Position numbers and translations under genes: made by a program. From Calditrichota bacterium (GTDB lineage Bacteria; Calditrichota; Calditrichia; Calditrichales; Calditrichaceae), in assembly GCA_024278715.1 (NCBI GenBank), contig JAJRSN010000230.1:1-7623 (forward strand): DNA of 7,623 bases. The letters run 5' to 3'. The notes below the pieces were generated by a model. It was not told where the DNA came from. It was given only the letters and a program-made list of their open reading frames with translations, and did not search any database. This document shows, in pieces, positions 6,327-7,623 of the stretch (the stretch's first letter is position 1; the number at the start of each line of letters is the position of its first letter).

Positions 6327-6892
6327 ATAGCCTTGATATTTTTTTACTAATCTTTATTGCTTACTTTACGGTTCGTGGTATTTTCCGCGGACTGATAAAA
6401 GAATTAATAATTGTTCTGGCGCTTGTTCTGGGATATATTTTGGCATTCTCTTTTTTTGAACCCCTCAGCGTGATATTCATGAATACCTTTAAAGGATTTC
6501 CGAAAACAGGCGCCCGGATTCTATCCTTTGCTTTGATATTTATCGCCATAAATATTGCGCTTCGTCTTTTTGGCGTATTCCTTGAAAAGATAATCAAGTT
6601 TGCTTTTTTGCAGCCGTTGAATCGCCTTGGCGGAGGATTGTTCGGTTTGCTGAAAAGTCTTTTCTTTTTAAGCATCATTCTTTTTATTATTCGTCTTTTG
6701 CCTTTTGCTCCGGCTGCACTTCAAAAGGTCGGCGCCGGAGAAAGCATTCTTTGGCCTTATGTCATCTATTTTTCCACCTGGATCTATCAGATTTTAATGG
6801 CTCTTATTCCTGGCGCGGTTGTCCAAAAGCAGGTACAACAAATGATGCGTTCTGCGGACTCCACGATTTTTAAAATGTTAAAGCCCTTCTGA
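6323..6892 (+). CDS. cvpA: CvpA-family inner-membrane protein
   Basis: A 189-aa integral membrane protein of the CvpA family, named from colicin V production in E. coli; members are linked to envelope functions, but the mechanism is unsettled. Four hydrophobic segments are visible at about 4-18, 26-46, 65-87 and 105-127, with a possible amphipathic or short segment near 145-163. Family marks are the early VRGIFRGLIKEL (17-28) and LNRLGGGLFGLLKSL (99-113) before the last membrane helix. The start codon overlaps the yqeY stop (ATGA), and mutS2 begins 5 nt after its stop. Pairing of cvpA-like and mutS2 genes is seen in other bacteria, for example Bacillus. Confidence 0.9.
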   Translation: MNSLDIFLLIFIAYFTVRGIFRGLIKELIIVLALVLGYILAFSFFEPLSVIFMNTFKGFPKTGARILSFALIFIAINIALRLFGVFLEKIIKFAFLQPLNRLGGGLFGLLKSLFFLSIILFIIRLLPFAPAALQKVGAGESILWPYVIYFSTWIYQILMALIPGAVVQKQVQQMMRSADSTIFKMLKPF

Positions 6893-6897
6893 GTATT

Positions 6898-7623
6898 ATG
6901 TTCGGATTTGAGAAAGCCCGTGAATCTTTGGAATTTGACAAAATTCTGGATATTATTTCGGCGCGCTGTGTGACCGCAAACGGCAAGGCGCGTCTTAAAT
7001 CGCTGCGACCCGTCAATAATCGCGAACATCTTAAGCGAAGCCTCGACGAAGTTCGTGATATGCGCGACGTGTATCAGGTAGAAGGCGGCTTTCCCATCTG
7101 GGATTTCTTTGATATTCGGATTTTGATGAATAAAATAGAACCGGTTGAAAGTTTTCTGGAAATCAAAGAATTTCTTGAATTGCAGAACTTTTTGGAACTG
7201 GTGCACGGGGCGATCGATTTCCGCCAGAAAACGGAGGAAAAGTATCCTTCGCTTCAGGATATTTTAAGGCAGTTGCGCAGCCAGGAAAAGCTTTTGCAGC
7301 AAATCCGGTTTACCATTGAACCCTCCGGTAAAATTTATGATAACGCCAGCGCCGAATTAAAAGCCATCCGCAAGGAAATCCACCAAATAGATCACGATAT
7401 TCATATCCGTCTCGAACGCCTGCTAAAAAAATACGGAGAATTTTTACAGGAAGAATACGTGACCCTTCGCGACGGGCGTTTTGTCCTACCGGTCAGGGAG
7501 TTTTCTGTAAACAAAGTTCCCGGAATCGTGCACGGTCAATCGGGTTCGGGCGCTACCTATTTTGTGGAACCCATGCCTATCGTTGATCTGAACAATCAAT
7601 TACAAAAATTACACGCAGTCGAG
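6898..7623 (+). CDS. mutS2: MutS2 family protein, N-terminal part (runs off the window)
   Basis: The first 242 codons are open to the window edge; the full protein is normally near 780-800 aa. MutS2 is a MutS homologue without the mismatch-recognition domain. It is linked to suppressing recombination and, in some bacteria, to splitting collided ribosomes. The visible part is the N-terminal and core helical region: FEKARESLEFDKILDIIS (4-21), the family block YVTLRDGRFVLPVRE (187-201), and VPGIVHGQSGSGATYFVEP (207-225), followed by LNNQL (231-235). The Walker ATPase, coiled-coil and Smr parts lie beyond position 7623, so they cannot be checked. It is 5 nt after the cvpA-like gene, with only a poor GAG in place of a Shine-Dalgarno, so it is probably coupled to it. 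Confidence 0.95.
   Translation, partial: MFGFEKARESLEFDKILDIISARCVTANGKARLKSLRPVNNREHLKRSLDEVRDMRDVYQVEGGFPIWDFFDIRILMNKIEPVESFLEIKEFLELQNFLELVHGAIDFRQKTEEKYPSLQDILRQLRSQEKLLQQIRFTIEPSGKIYDNASAELKAIRKEIHQIDHDIHIRLERLLKKYGEFLQEEYVTLRDGRFVLPVREFSVNKVPGIVHGQSGSGATYFVEPMPIVDLNNQLQKLHAVE

Noticed and set aside
6361..6678. Minus-strand open frames inside cvpA, and a similar one at 6787-7206 across cvpA and mutS2
   Set aside because: Both are shadows of well-supported + strand genes, with no recognisable protein motifs.

Overview
All well-supported genes in this window lie on the + strand and look chromosomal and bacterial. I see no transposase, integrase, CRISPR array, tRNA or rRNA. Coding DNA is moderately AT-rich, and the largest gene-free stretch (about 3536-3884) is clearly richer in AT. 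Several genes have textbook Shine-Dalgarno sequences (efp, the TPR gene, the receiver-domain gene), which argues against typical Bacteroidia, where such sites are rare. The gene mix and the LLA|Q-type signal peptide would fit a relative in the FCB group (Calditrichota or Ignavibacteria-like). That taxon guess is an inference with low confidence.

Region 1 (133-3535) is a tight four-gene run ending in an intrinsic terminator: a type I asparaginase (ansA), an HDAC11-like class IV deacylase, a 303-aa protein I do not recognise, and elongation factor P (efp). Gaps are 2 nt, 7 nt and an 11-nt overlap, so the four are probably co-transcribed, and efp is probably translationally coupled to the unknown gene.

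Region 2 (3536-3884) holds the terminator, AT-rich non-coding DNA and a possible promoter. Region 3 (3885-4682) encodes a response-regulator receiver domain fused to an H-box-bearing DHp-like segment with no ATPase domain. It starts at TTG.

Region 4 (4743-7623) begins with a secreted or periplasmic TPR protein preceded by a good sigma70-type promoter. It continues with rpsU (bS21), a yqeY-family gene, a cvpA-family membrane protein and the first 242 codons of mutS2, which runs off the window. rpsU to mutS2 are very closely packed (9-nt gap, 4-nt overlap, 5-nt gap).

Most genes are ordinary housekeeping functions. The parts worth a second look are the coupling of an HDAC11-like deacylase and an unknown protein to efp, and the receiver-DHp protein lacking a kinase domain. 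I see no clear evidence of a wholly new defence or mobile system.
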